Below the pieces are notes generated by a model, which was given only the letters and a program-made list of their open reading frames with translations, made no database searches and was not told the DNA's origin. From Mycobacterium sp. PO1 (lineage in GTDB: Bacteria; Actinomycetota; Actinomycetes; Mycobacteriales; Mycobacteriaceae), in NCBI RefSeq assembly GCF_017312405.1, contig NZ_BLTG01000045.1:1-64000 (forward strand): a stretch of 64,000 nt of DNA, written 5' to 3'. The translations under genes and the position numbers were made by a program. Positions 27,783-36,265 of this stretch are shown here, piece by piece (the first letter of the stretch is position 1; each line of letters starts with the position of its first letter).

Positions 27783-28115
27783 ATGTCGTCGACCATCACC
27801 GCGATCGCGGTCATTGGAGTTCTGGCGGCCTGGCATGTCCGCAACGCCCGTCATCCCGGCTGGCGCGCCAGCTCCGAGGGACGGTTCAACATCTACTGCG
27901 GCTACTTCCTCGTGATCATCGCCGCGTACTGGTTGGTGAGTGCACCCACCGCGACAGCGTGGGAGTGGGCGCTCGGTAATGCGTGGGCGCTGGCGGCGAT
28001 GGTGGCCTTCGTGTCGGGCTTCGCCCAGCTGAATCGGGCCACGGCGCGCCATGCGGAGTTCGCGCAGCTGCTCGAGACCCTGGAGACGGTGCCGGCCGGC
28101 GAGCCGCGCGATTAG
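27783..28115 (+). CDS. small membrane protein
   Basis: 110 residues with three hydrophobic stretches (about 4-17, 38-52 and 63-82) and a charged C-terminal tail (ARHAEFAQLLETLETVPAGE). GACGGAGG is a clear ribosome-binding site before the ATG. A TAGAGT box near 27738 could be its -10. I recognise no family; it may be mycobacterium-specific. Confidence 0.7.
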   Translation: MSSTITAIAVIGVLAAWHVRNARHPGWRASSEGRFNIYCGYFLVIIAAYWLVSAPTATAWEWALGNAWALAAMVAFVSGFAQLNRATARHAEFAQLLETLETVPAGEPRD

Positions 28116-28514
28116 GTCCGGCTAACTTTTCTTTCGTCACTGGCATGCGTTGTCGCCCTTATTGTTTGGGGCCTCAATCGCGCCGCCCCGGTGATTGTCG
28201 CACCCTTTGTGCATCATCACCCAAGCCTTCGACCAGCGGTTTTACCGGATCGCCCCCGAGTCCGGAACCGCAACCAGCAAAGCGGCGAACCCCTCTAATT
28301 CAGACCTATTTCGTTTGCTGACCACCGGAGTAGAACCTTAATGAGTAGCTGCCCTAAGTGGCCCCACGGCGAGGAAACCCTCCTGAACAGGTAATTCACT
28401 TCCAGATGAATGAGCCAGCCCTCCCATCTCGCGGCCCTATCCGAATAGCGAAAATTTACTGATTAGCTCCCCAAAACATAACGTCGGCAATATTGACGTG
28501 CTTGAATACCGCCC
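28116..28514 (+). other. 399-base low-GC leader before the PecA-like gene
   Basis: Noticeably lower in GC than the rest of the window (ACTTTTCTTTCG at the start; GCGAAAATTTACTGATTAG and CAATATTGACGTGCTTG near the end) and with no convincing open frame on either strand. It presumably holds the promoter and a long 5' leader of the protease gene. I found no ribosome-binding site before GTG 28515. Confidence 0.5.
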
Positions 28515-30269
28515 GTGAAACTGAGCACCTGGACCGCCACGGTCCTTGCCACCCCGGCGGTCGCCACCGGCGTCTGCCTTCTGTGTGCGTCGACGGCGCA
28601 AGCTGCGCCCGATGATGCCGGCTCCGAGACGAGCAGCGCTGCTGCCTCGTCGGCCGCGGATACCTCTGCCAGCAGTTCCACCGACAGCGACGGCGCCTCG
28701 ACCAAACCCAGGGCCAACGACACCACCGACGGCGGCGGCTCAGGCAACGATTCCGACGACGCCGGCGATTCGGGCGACCTCGACAACGACGACGAGGACG
28801 CCGACGGAGACACCCGCGGGGACTCCGACGACGCCGACCTCAACGCCGAGATGGACGCCGACATCGCAGACGCGGCACTCGACGACTCCGCCGTCGACGA
28901 CTCCGCCGCCGATCCCGGCCCGCACTACGTCCCGACGACGGTGCGCGAGACGCTCGTCACGGGCGACGCCGTCGACGTCGACGGCGACGGGGTCGATGAC
29001 GGCCCCGTCGATGAGGACGACGAAGACACCCCGGCCGACGACGAGCCCGCCGACGACGATCCCGTCGATACCGTTCCGATTGCGCTGGAGCAGATTTCGG
29101 ACGCCAAGGAAGACCTGCGGGAAGCGACCTGGGACAGCGGCAACGTGCTGGCCGGGCTGGCGGCGATGTTGCCGCAGATGTACCTGTCTGGCGCATCCGC
29201 CTCGCTGGAACGCTGGCAGCAGAACCACGCGTTGCTGCAGCAGCGCTACGCCGAAACCTATGACGATCCGTTCGCCCACTGGCTGGCCGGAGCACGCATC
29301 GAGAACAGCATCCAGCGCACCATCCGCGTCCAGGACCAGCTCGAGGCAGCGGAGAAACTGCTCACCGTCGTCGGCTGGTTCGGAACCGCGTCCCAGATGG
29401 AGGCGATCGGCCAGCTGATCGGCACCGCCGCCGACAACGGCCTCGTGTACCAGATCGTCAAGATGGAGCTGCAGTACAACGGCGACAACCCGGTCCGCAC
29501 CGAGCCCGTGATCTACATCTCGGTCAACGGCGGCAAGCCGGCTCCGGTGCTCGTCGACACCGGGTCACTGGGCCTGATCATCGACCCACGAGACGTCGGT
29601 GTGGACGGTATCGGTGAACCCACCGGCACCGGCACCGCCAGCTACGGCGACGGGTCTTCGGTGTTCTTCTGGGACTCCTACGACATCCCGATCTCGGTGG
29701 ATGGCGTGGAATCGTCGCCGACTCAGATCCTCGTCGTCGAGCTGCAATCCGCACAAGGGTTCACCGACTACAACGGTGACTACGTGGGCGTGTTGGGAAT
29801 CGGCGCGAACGCCGGAGGGCCGGGCAACTTCAACCCGTTCCTGTCCATGCCGGGCCTGCTGAGCCAGGGGGTGCTGTTCGACGAACGGCGTCGTCGCCTG
29901 ATCCTGGGGCCCAACCCGTACGGCGCACGGACGACGATCCCCGGGGCTCCGTCGAGCCAACTGCAGGTGAAGATCGGTGACGGTGAGAAGACGCTTGTCG
30001 ACACCTGGGTGGATTCCGGCGGCATCCTCGGCTCGGTGCCGGACAACGTCTATGGCGACGGTCCTGAAGTGCCGCCCGGAACGGTGGTCTCGGTGTACAC
30101 CGAGGACGGCGAAACCCTGCTGTACTCGTACACGACGACGCGCAAGAACACCTTGAGCGTCACCGACAGCGAGGACGATCCCCGCTTCAACACCGGGTTC
30201 ACCCCGTTCAGCCTCGGCACGCTGTACTTCAGCTTCGCCGGCGCAGGATCGACCAGCTTCAACTACTGA
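28515..30269 (+). CDS. secreted PecA-like aspartic protease with acidic linker
   Basis: 584 residues. Signal peptide MKLSTWTATVLATPAVATGV to the AQA-A site at about 30; residues 31-200 are an acidic, Asp-rich disordered linker. From about 315 comes the pepsin-like fold known as the C-terminal domain of some PE-PGRS proteins (PecA/PecB/PecC): catalytic VDTGSLGL with D348-T349-G350, and VDSGGILG with D500-S501-G502, giving both catalytic aspartates. Here the domain sits behind an ordinary signal peptide with no PE domain. Substrates are unknown; PecA-type enzymes trim PE domains. Confidence 0.85.
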   Translation: MKLSTWTATVLATPAVATGVCLLCASTAQAAPDDAGSETSSAAASSAADTSASSSTDSDGASTKPRANDTTDGGGSGNDSDDAGDSGDLDNDDEDADGDTRGDSDDADLNAEMDADIADAALDDSAVDDSAADPGPHYVPTTVRETLVTGDAVDVDGDGVDDGPVDEDDEDTPADDEPADDDPVDTVPIALEQISDAKEDLREATWDSGNVLAGLAAMLPQMYLSGASASLERWQQNHALLQQRYAETYDDPFAHWLAGARIENSIQRTIRVQDQLEAAEKLLTVVGWFGTASQMEAIGQLIGTAADNGLVYQIVKMELQYNGDNPVRTEPVIYISVNGGKPAPVLVDTGSLGLIIDPRDVGVDGIGEPTGTGTASYGDGSSVFFWDSYDIPISVDGVESSPTQILVVELQSAQGFTDYNGDYVGVLGIGANAGGPGNFNPFLSMPGLLSQGVLFDERRRRLILGPNPYGARTTIPGAPSSQLQVKIGDGEKTLVDTWVDSGGILGSVPDNVYGDGPEVPPGTVVSVYTEDGETLLYSYTTTRKNTLSVTDSEDDPRFNTGFTPFSLGTLYFSFAGAGSTSFNY

Positions 30270-30355
30270 CACCTCTCGCCTTCGCGCCGTCACTCCCCGG
30301 GGTGGCGGCGCGTTGGCGTTTTGGGGTGAATGCGCTGTCAGATCCGCTGCCCCGA

Positions 30356-30361
30356 TACCCT
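30356..30361 (+). promoter_or_regulatory. -10 box TACCCT for birA
   Basis: TACCCT ends 7 bases before the ATG at 30369 and no Shine-Dalgarno sequence is present. Confidence 0.45.
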
Positions 30362-30368
30362 CAGCGGC

Positions 30369-31160
30369 ATGGCCTCTGCTGACCGCTCCCCCCTCGACGC
30401 AGCCCTGCTCAACTCCGCCATCTCGGACACCGAATGGCGCCGCGTCGAGGTGGTCGAGGAGACGGGGTCGACGAACGCCGACCTGACGTCGCGCGCGGCG
30501 GCCGGGGAGGACATCGGCGGGGCGGTGTTGCTGGCCGAATACCAGAGCGCCGGGCGGGGACGGCACGGCCGCAGCTGGTCGGCGCCGGCCCGCTCGCAGA
30601 TCTCGATGTCCGTCGCGGTCGCCACCGAAGGGGTCCCGCCCGTGGGCTGGGGCTGGCTGCCGCTGCTGACCGGGCTGGTCGTCGCGCAGACCGTCCGCGA
30701 CCTGGGCGTCGACGTCGGGCTGAAGTGGCCCAACGATGTCCTGGTCGGCGACGGCAAGCTGGCCGGGATCCTGGCCGAGGTGTCAGCCCCGGTGGTGGTG
30801 ATCGGGCTGGGGCTCAACGTGTCGTTCGACGAGACCGAGCGACCGGACCCCAACGCGGTGTCGCTGTCGATGCTGGGCCATGCCGCGGACCGCAACGAAT
30901 TGGCAATCTCCCTGCTGCAAGGCCTCAGCGCCCGCCTCGCGCACTGGCGCGCCGCAGCCGGCGCGGATGCCGACCTTGCCGCCGACTACCGCAATGCCAG
31001 CACCACGATCGGCACCCAGGTGCGGGCGGTGTTGCCAGGAGACTCCGAAATCGTCGGCCTGGCAACGGGTATCGACGACGCCGGCAGGCTGCTCATCGAC
31101 GACGCCGGGACGACAGTCACCGTGTCAGCCGGCGACATCACCCACCTGCGTCAGGCTTAA
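30369..31160 (+). CDS. birA: biotin-[acetyl-CoA carboxylase] ligase
   Basis: 263 residues, matching the single-domain actinobacterial enzyme with no DNA-binding domain. Attaches biotin to acyl-CoA carboxylase carrier domains. ETGSTNADLT (31-40) and AGRGRHGRSW (61-70) form the biotinyl-AMP site; LKWPNDVLVGDGKLAGIL and VVIGLGLNV follow. Its stop overlaps the stop of the convergent coiled-coil gene by 3 bases. In M. tuberculosis birA lies after the PH-domain gene, so its position here is different. Confidence 0.95.
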   Translation: MASADRSPLDAALLNSAISDTEWRRVEVVEETGSTNADLTSRAAAGEDIGGAVLLAEYQSAGRGRHGRSWSAPARSQISMSVAVATEGVPPVGWGWLPLLTGLVVAQTVRDLGVDVGLKWPNDVLVGDGKLAGILAEVSAPVVVIGLGLNVSFDETERPDPNAVSLSMLGHAADRNELAISLLQGLSARLAHWRAAAGADADLAADYRNASTTIGTQVRAVLPGDSEIVGLATGIDDAGRLLIDDAGTTVTVSAGDITHLRQA

Positions 31161-31528
31161 CGCTCCCGCATGATCGTGGTCAGCATGTCCACGATCCGCT
31201 GCTGCCCTGCCGCGGCCGCATCGAACCTGCCGCGCATCTCCATGAAACCCTGATCAACCTGCTCGAATCTCCGGTCGACGTGCTCGCGTAGATCGGCGAA
31301 GTCCTGGCGCAGGTCGACGAAGTCCTGGCGAAGCGCGTTGAAGCTGGCAGTCGTGGCGTTACGAAAGTCACGAAGCTCACCGCGGATCTCGCTGACGTCG
31401 CGATCGGCAGCGCCGGCCAGCACCCGCGCGGCCGCCGCGTCCTGCTGAGTGACCTGCACTTTGGCGGTCAGATCGCGCACCTGGTTCTCCAGGGCTTCGA
31501 CGCGCGGTTCGAGGTCGCCGGACTCCAT
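31157..31528 (-). CDS. coiled-coil protein
   Basis: 123 residues, almost entirely heptad-patterned: LEPRVEALENQVRDLTAKVQ, then FNALRQDFVDLRQDFADLRE and FEQVDQGFMEMRGRFD. No signal peptide or membrane segment. Similar short coiled coils are widespread and of unknown function. It converges on birA with overlapping stop codons. ATG start at 31528. Confidence 0.7.
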   Translation of the reverse strand: MESGDLEPRVEALENQVRDLTAKVQVTQQDAAAARVLAGAADRDVSEIRGELRDFRNATTASFNALRQDFVDLRQDFADLREHVDRRFEQVDQGFMEMRGRFDAAAAGQQRIVDMLTTIMRER

Positions 31529-31574
31529 ATGGGGAGCTTACCGAGACGAGCAGGCATCGAGGAGCACCAATTGC

Positions 31575-31637
31575 CCGCGAGCGTGCTCCCCCGGTAGCGG
31601 TAACTCGAGATCCACTACAGGGAATGCACGTTCGCGG
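31575..31637. repeat. dispersed 23-base-arm hairpin (copy 3, decayed left arm)
   Basis: Right arm 31615-31637 (ending GGAATGCACGTTCGCGG) is identical to copy 2; the left arm, beginning CCGCGAGCGTGC at 31575, has several substitutions. It stands between the coiled-coil gene and the fadE25 stop. Confidence 0.75.
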
Positions 31638-31652
31638 ACCAGCAGCGGCAAC

Positions 31653-32822
31653 CTACTTCAGCAGGGCGCGGCTCATCACCACGCGCTGAATCTGGTTGGT
31701 GCCCTCGTAGATCTGGGTGATCTTGGCGTCGCGCATCATCCGCTCGACCGGGAAGTCGACCGTGTAGCCGGCGCCGCCGAACAGCTGCACCGCGTCGGTG
31801 GTGACCTCCATGGCCACATCCGAGGCCAGGCACTTCGACGCCGCGGAGATGAAGCCGAGGTTGCCCTCGCCGCGCTCGGCGCGGGCGGCGGCGCTGTAGA
31901 CCATCAGCCGGGCGGCTTCGACCTTCATCGCCATGTCGGCGAGCATGAACTGCACACCCTGGTTGTCGGCGACCGGGCGACCGAACTGCTTGCGGTCCTT
32001 GGTGTATTCGATCGCTGCGTCCAGTGCACCCTGCGCGATGCCGACGGCCTGCGCGCCGATCGTCGGGCGGGTGTGGTCGAGGGTGGCCAACGCGGTCTTG
32101 AAGCCGGTGCCCGGCTCGCCGATGATGCGGTCGCCGGGGATGCGGCAGTTCTCGAAGTACAGCTCGGTGGTCGGGGAACCCTTGATGCCGAGCTTCTTCT
32201 CCTTGGGTCCGACGGTGAATCCTTCGTCGTCCTCATGGACCATGAACGCCGAGATGCCGTTGGCGCCCTTGTCGGGATCGTTGACCGCCATCACGGTGTA
32301 CCACGACGATTTGCCGCCGTTGGTGATCCAGCACTTGGCGCCGTTGAGGATCCAGTCGTCGCCGTCGGCCTTGGCGCGGGTACGCATCGAGGCGGCATCG
32401 GAGCCGGCTTCACGCTCGGACAGCGCGTAGGAGGCCATGGCCTCGCCGGAGGCGATCGCCGGCAGCACCTTCTTCTTCAGCTCATCGGAGCCACGCAGGA
32501 TCAGACCCATGGTGCCGAGCTTGTTGACCGCGGGGATCAGCGACGCCGAGGCGTCGACGCGGGCGACTTCCTCGATGACGATGCAGGCGGCCACCGAGTC
32601 GGCGCCCTGCCCGCCGAACTCCTCGGGGACGTGCACGGCGTTGAAGCCGTTGGCGACGAGCGCGTCGAGCGCCTCCTGGGGGAAGCGCGAGTTCTCGTCG
32701 ACGTCGGCGGCGTGCGGAGCGATCTCCTTCTCACACAGCGCGCGGATCGCGGTGCGCAGCTCCTGGTGTTCCTCCGGCAACTGGAACAGGTCGAACGACG
32801 GATCTCCGGCCCAACTAGCCAT
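31653..32822 (-). CDS. fadE25: acyl-CoA dehydrogenase
   Basis: 389 residues, the family length. FAD-dependent alpha,beta-dehydrogenation of acyl-CoA. AYALSEREAGSDAASMRTRA near 145 and KCWITNGG bind FAD/substrate; the C-terminal DAVQLFGGAGYTVDFPVERM contains the catalytic region and the final RDAKITQIYEGTNQIQRVVM is the classic tail. The start is the third of three consecutive ATGs because AAGGAG lies 6 bases before it. A palindrome overlaps the likely -10 box. Confidence 0.95.
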   Translation of the reverse strand: MASWAGDPSFDLFQLPEEHQELRTAIRALCEKEIAPHAADVDENSRFPQEALDALVANGFNAVHVPEEFGGQGADSVAACIVIEEVARVDASASLIPAVNKLGTMGLILRGSDELKKKVLPAIASGEAMASYALSEREAGSDAASMRTRAKADGDDWILNGAKCWITNGGKSSWYTVMAVNDPDKGANGISAFMVHEDDEGFTVGPKEKKLGIKGSPTTELYFENCRIPGDRIIGEPGTGFKTALATLDHTRPTIGAQAVGIAQGALDAAIEYTKDRKQFGRPVADNQGVQFMLADMAMKVEAARLMVYSAAARAERGEGNLGFISAASKCLASDVAMEVTTDAVQLFGGAGYTVDFPVERMMRDAKITQIYEGTNQIQRVVMSRALLK

Positions 32823-32843
32823 CATCATCTCCTTGCTACTCGC

Positions 32844-32857
32844 CGGTAACTTTACCG
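32844..32857. promoter_or_regulatory. palindromic operator candidate before fadE25
   Basis: CGGTAACTTTACCG is a perfect 6-base inverted repeat with a 2-base centre, about 22 bases before the start. On the minus strand it contains TAAAGT, a possible -10 box, so a bound regulator would block the promoter. Confidence 0.45.
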
Positions 32858-32935
32858 TTCTCGCCGCGCGAAACGAAGTCGGGTCTTCTCAGTAACGACT
32901 CAGCTTCGTCGAGGTTGGCTCTCATAGTCGGTGGG

Positions 32936-32941
32936 TACTTT
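32936..32941 (+). promoter_or_regulatory. -10 box TACTTT for the small Cys-rich gene
   Basis: TACTTT ends 7 bases before the ATG at 32949. Confidence 0.4.
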
Positions 32942-32948
32942 TCAAATT

Positions 32949-33149
32949 ATGAGCATGCAGGTGTACATCGAGGGCCCCGCCTTCCGCCGTACCGCGCAGT
33001 GCGAGTGTGGTTGGCACGGTACTCCGCGCCGGATGCGGGCATCAGCCGTTGTCGACGCCGGAATCCACGCCGCGCAGACGGGCCACATCCAGACGCCCGT
33101 GCCGGCGCTGGCTTCCGCAGCGCCGGTCGTCGTCCTCAAGGCCTCCTGA
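32949..33149 (+). CDS. small Cys-rich protein
   Basis: 66 residues, MSMQVYIEGPAFRRTAQCEC at the start with C-E-C-G-W-H-G and two later histidines (GIHAAQTGH), which could form a small zinc site. The well-placed -10 box and codon bias support that it is real. No ribosome-binding site. I do not recognise a family. It sits between fadE25 and the TRAP operon. Confidence 0.5.
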   Translation: MSMQVYIEGPAFRRTAQCECGWHGTPRRMRASAVVDAGIHAAQTGHIQTPVPALASAAPVVVLKAS

Positions 33150-33305
33150 GGCCGGCCCGGGTCCACGGCCCATGCGGGCAACCCTGCATTGAGCCTGCGC
33201 CGAGCAGCGCAGCGCTCAGTGTCGCGTGAACTGCTGAGCGTGGACCGGTTTCTAGGCACCCGAAAGCGGTGCTCACTCCCGGACAACACGACGCACTTCC
33301 GCTAC

Positions 33306-34673
33306 CTACTGCGCACCCGACATCGACGGCAGAAAGCTGACGATTCCGGGGAAGGCAATCAGCAGCGCGACCACGACGAGGTCGGCCAGCACGAACGGCA
33401 CCAGTCCGCGGAACACCCGGTCCAGACCTGCTTCGCGCACCGCTCCCGAGTAGACGAAAGCGTTCATCCCCACCGGCGGCGTGATCAGCGCCATCTCGGC
33501 GACCTTGACGATCAGCACACCGATCCAAATGCCGTCGAAGCCGTACCCGGTGAGAATCGGGTGCAGCAGCGGCGCGGCGATCAGGATCATCGAGATGCCG
33601 TCGAGAAACATGCCGAGCGGCAGCAGGATGGCCAGGCAGGCCACCAGAACCACATAGGGCGGCAGGTCGGCGGCCGTCACCGCATTCACCAGCGAGGTGC
33701 TGGCGCCGCTCAGGGCCAGTACATAGGTGAACACCCCGGCGCCGACCATCAGCAGAAATGTCATCGCGGTCAGCCCGACCGCTTCGCGCAGCGATTCCTC
33801 GATGGTGCGCAGCCACGCCGAGGGGCGGCTCCGCAGCAGCAGGATGATCAGCGCGGTGAACGCACCGAACGACGCCGCTTCGGTGGGGGTGGCGATGCCC
33901 AGGTAGATCGTGCCGACCGACACCGCGAAGATGACGACGAGGTAGCCGACGCCGGTGATGTCGCGCCCGATCGTCTCCCCCGGCTCGTCGGCGACGTCGG
34001 GTGCCGCCGAACCGGATCCCGCACCGACGAGCGCCTCGGCGCGGTCCGGGGTTCGACGTCGCTGCCAGGCGACCAGCGCGAAGATCGTCAGTGCGTACAC
34101 CGCGATGGTCAGCACTCCGGGCCCGATTCCGGCGATCAGCAGCTGCCCGATGCTTTCTTCGGTGACCACCCCGTAGAGCACCAGGACGATCGACGGTGGA
34201 ATGAGCACGCCGAGCGTCCCGCCGGCGCACACCACACCCGCGGCGAGCCGAATGGTGTAGCCCGCGCGCACGATCGCGTCGGTCGATACCCGGGCCATGG
34301 TCGCGACCGTCGCGACGCTGGACCCGGTGACCGCGGCGAACATCCCGGATCCGGCCAGCGAAGCCAGCGCGGGTCCGCCGGGAAGCCGCCGGAACGCCGA
34401 GGTCGCCAGATCGAAGGCCGCCTTGGCGAGTCCGGCCCGGACGGCGAAGACGCCCATCACGATGAACAGCGGGATGATCGTCAGGGAGTAGTCGGCCGCG
34501 GTGGAGAACGGTTGGTTGGACACGGTGCTGACCGCGGCGCCGGTGCCGCGCAGGATGAGGACGCCGGCCAGTGCCGACACCATCAGCGCGAGCCCGACGT
34601 GCAGACGGATCGACAACAGCGCGAAGAACAGGACCAGGACGACGACGAGCGCGCCGACGGTGGCGGCGGTCAT
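33306..34673 (-). CDS. TRAP transporter large permease (DctM-type)
   Basis: 455 residues with about twelve hydrophobic segments; the DctM pattern is seen in GMFAAVTGSSVATVATMARV near 110 and PTEAASFGAFTALI near 260. It forms the sodium-coupled translocation channel of a tripartite ATP-independent periplasmic transporter for a carboxylate-type substrate. ATGA overlap with the small permease gene upstream. Last gene of the operon 37842-33306. Confidence 0.92.
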   Translation of the reverse strand: MTAATVGALVVVLVLFFALLSIRLHVGLALMVSALAGVLILRGTGAAVSTVSNQPFSTAADYSLTIIPLFIVMGVFAVRAGLAKAAFDLATSAFRRLPGGPALASLAGSGMFAAVTGSSVATVATMARVSTDAIVRAGYTIRLAAGVVCAGGTLGVLIPPSIVLVLYGVVTEESIGQLLIAGIGPGVLTIAVYALTIFALVAWQRRRTPDRAEALVGAGSGSAAPDVADEPGETIGRDITGVGYLVVIFAVSVGTIYLGIATPTEAASFGAFTALIILLLRSRPSAWLRTIEESLREAVGLTAMTFLLMVGAGVFTYVLALSGASTSLVNAVTAADLPPYVVLVACLAILLPLGMFLDGISMILIAAPLLHPILTGYGFDGIWIGVLIVKVAEMALITPPVGMNAFVYSGAVREAGLDRVFRGLVPFVLADLVVVALLIAFPGIVSFLPSMSGAQ

Positions 34674-35188
34674 CGCGGACCACCCGTCTGTGCGGCCCGC
34701 TCGGCCGAAAAGGTGTGCAGCTCACGCCAGATCGCGACGACGAAGAACGCCGCGAAGGAGATCAGCAGGACGATCTTCGCGGGCCAGGTGGGCAGCCGCA
34801 GGATGTCGTTGGTCGTCTCACCGCGCTCGACGGCGCTGATCAGGACCTCGCTGAGCCCCCACGTCATCAGGGCGCCGAGCCCCACCAGCACGGCCGAGCG
34901 CAGCGCGGAGAACACCAGCCGGGCGCGCGCGCCGAAGCGGCGTTCCACCAGTTCCACCGAGACGTGCCGCCCGTCAGCTTCCGCCGACGCCAGGCCCAGG
35001 TAGGCGGTGGCGACCAACAACATCGTCGACATGTCGACGACGCCGACGATCGAGCGGTCCCGAAGATTCCTGCTGACCACATCGCCGACGGTGAGAAGAA
35101 TGATGACCAGCAGCAGCACCCCGGCCACCAGGCCCATCCCGCGGATGAGCAGGGTCAGGGGGCGGGGCAGGGCGGTTTCGGCACTCAT
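34670..35188 (-). CDS. TRAP transporter small permease (DctQ-type)
   Basis: 172 residues, four membrane segments (GMGLVAGVLLLVIILLTVG near residue 20 is the first) and the conserved GLASAEADGRHVSVELVERR between segments two and three, typical of the DctQ subunit. ATG 35188 overlaps the binding-protein stop as ATGA; it in turn overlaps the large permease. Confidence 0.9.
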   Translation of the reverse strand: MSAETALPRPLTLLIRGMGLVAGVLLLVIILLTVGDVVSRNLRDRSIVGVVDMSTMLLVATAYLGLASAEADGRHVSVELVERRFGARARLVFSALRSAVLVGLGALMTWGLSEVLISAVERGETTNDILRLPTWPAKIVLLISFAAFFVVAIWRELHTFSAERAAQTGGPR

Positions 35189-36264
35189 CGGTTCTGCCCT
35201 TCCAAACACTCGATGAACGGGTCGGCGTAGGTCGACCGTGCGGTCTCCTCGGCGACGATCCGGCGGAAGTCGGCCAGCACACCCTCGGCGTCGTACCCGC
35301 GCTCGGTGTATCGCTGCACCCACTGCCGGTCGATGCCCGCCTGCTTCTTCCACTGCTGCGCCGCGTCGGCGGGCATGGCGGACAACGGCGTTCCGGCCTC
35401 ACGCAGTTCGGCGCAGGCACGCTCGCCCAGCGCATCCATCTCCTCGAGCCCGTTGGCGATGGCGTTCTCGGAGGCCTGGGCCAGCGCATCCTGGGTCTCT
35501 GCGGGCATCCGCGCCAGCAGTTCGGAGTTGATCACCACGATCGACGAGCCGTACGTCCCGATGCCCGGGTCGACGAGGTAGGGCGTCGTGCTGGCCAGCC
35601 CGAAGGTCGGCAGGTTCGCGATCGCCAACGAGGTGTAGCCGTCGACGACGCCGCGTTCCATCGACTCGTAGACGTCGGTCGCCGTCATCGCCACCGGGTT
35701 GGCGCCCACGGCGAGCAACGCCTGCGACGTCAGACCGCCCGACCGGATGCTGCGGCCGGCCAGATCGGCGGGCACCGCGGCGCCTTCTTTGAGTCCCACC
35801 ACGGCGATACCCACCGGCAGCGGGAACAGCAGGCTCACCCCCTGACGGTCGAAATCGTCGCGGTAGGTCTGGTTTTCGGTGTAGAGCCGTGCGGCCGTGC
35901 GCATCTGGACTTCGGGGTTGTTGGTCTCGAAGGGCAGCTCGATGACGGTGTACATCGACAGGTCCGAGGCCGCGTAGATCGAGCCGACCTGGGCCAGGTC
36001 GGCGCGGCCGTCCAGGGTGGCCTGCACCGATTCGTCGGCCCCGACCAGGCTCTGCGAGTAGTGGAAGCGCACCTGCACGTCCCCGTCGGTGAGTTTCTCG
36101 ACGTCCTGCGCCCACCGCTGCACCGTGCGCGACTGATCCGACGTCGGCGAGGAGTACGTGGTGTAGTGCAGCACGTACTCGCCGTCGCGCTGCGCGCACG
36201 ACACCAGTGCCGACGCGGTCAGCGCGACCAGCGCCGCCGCGGCTGCCCGCCGCACCCGAGCCAC
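35185..36264 (-). CDS. TRAP transporter substrate-binding lipoprotein (DctP-type)
   Basis: 359 residues, lipobox LVSC at about residue 23, then a DctP solute-binding fold (DLAGRSIRSGGLTSQALLAV, VDGYTSLAIANLPTFGLAST). Bacterial DctP proteins are usually free in the periplasm; a lipid anchor suits an actinobacterium. The conserved Arg in GRSIRSGG normally binds the substrate carboxylate. GTG start one base after the nitrilase stop. Confidence 0.9.
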   Translation of the reverse strand: MARVRRAAAAALVALTASALVSCAQRDGEYVLHYTTYSSPTSDQSRTVQRWAQDVEKLTDGDVQVRFHYSQSLVGADESVQATLDGRADLAQVGSIYAASDLSMYTVIELPFETNNPEVQMRTAARLYTENQTYRDDFDRQGVSLLFPLPVGIAVVGLKEGAAVPADLAGRSIRSGGLTSQALLAVGANPVAMTATDVYESMERGVVDGYTSLAIANLPTFGLASTTPYLVDPGIGTYGSSIVVINSELLARMPAETQDALAQASENAIANGLEEMDALGERACAELREAGTPLSAMPADAAQQWKKQAGIDRQWVQRYTERGYDAEGVLADFRRIVAEETARSTYADPFIECLEGQNR

Positions 36265-36265
36265 G

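Noticed and set aside
31449..32849. Plus-strand open frame over fadE25
   Set aside because: Antisense shadow; the acyl-CoA dehydrogenase motifs are on the minus strand.
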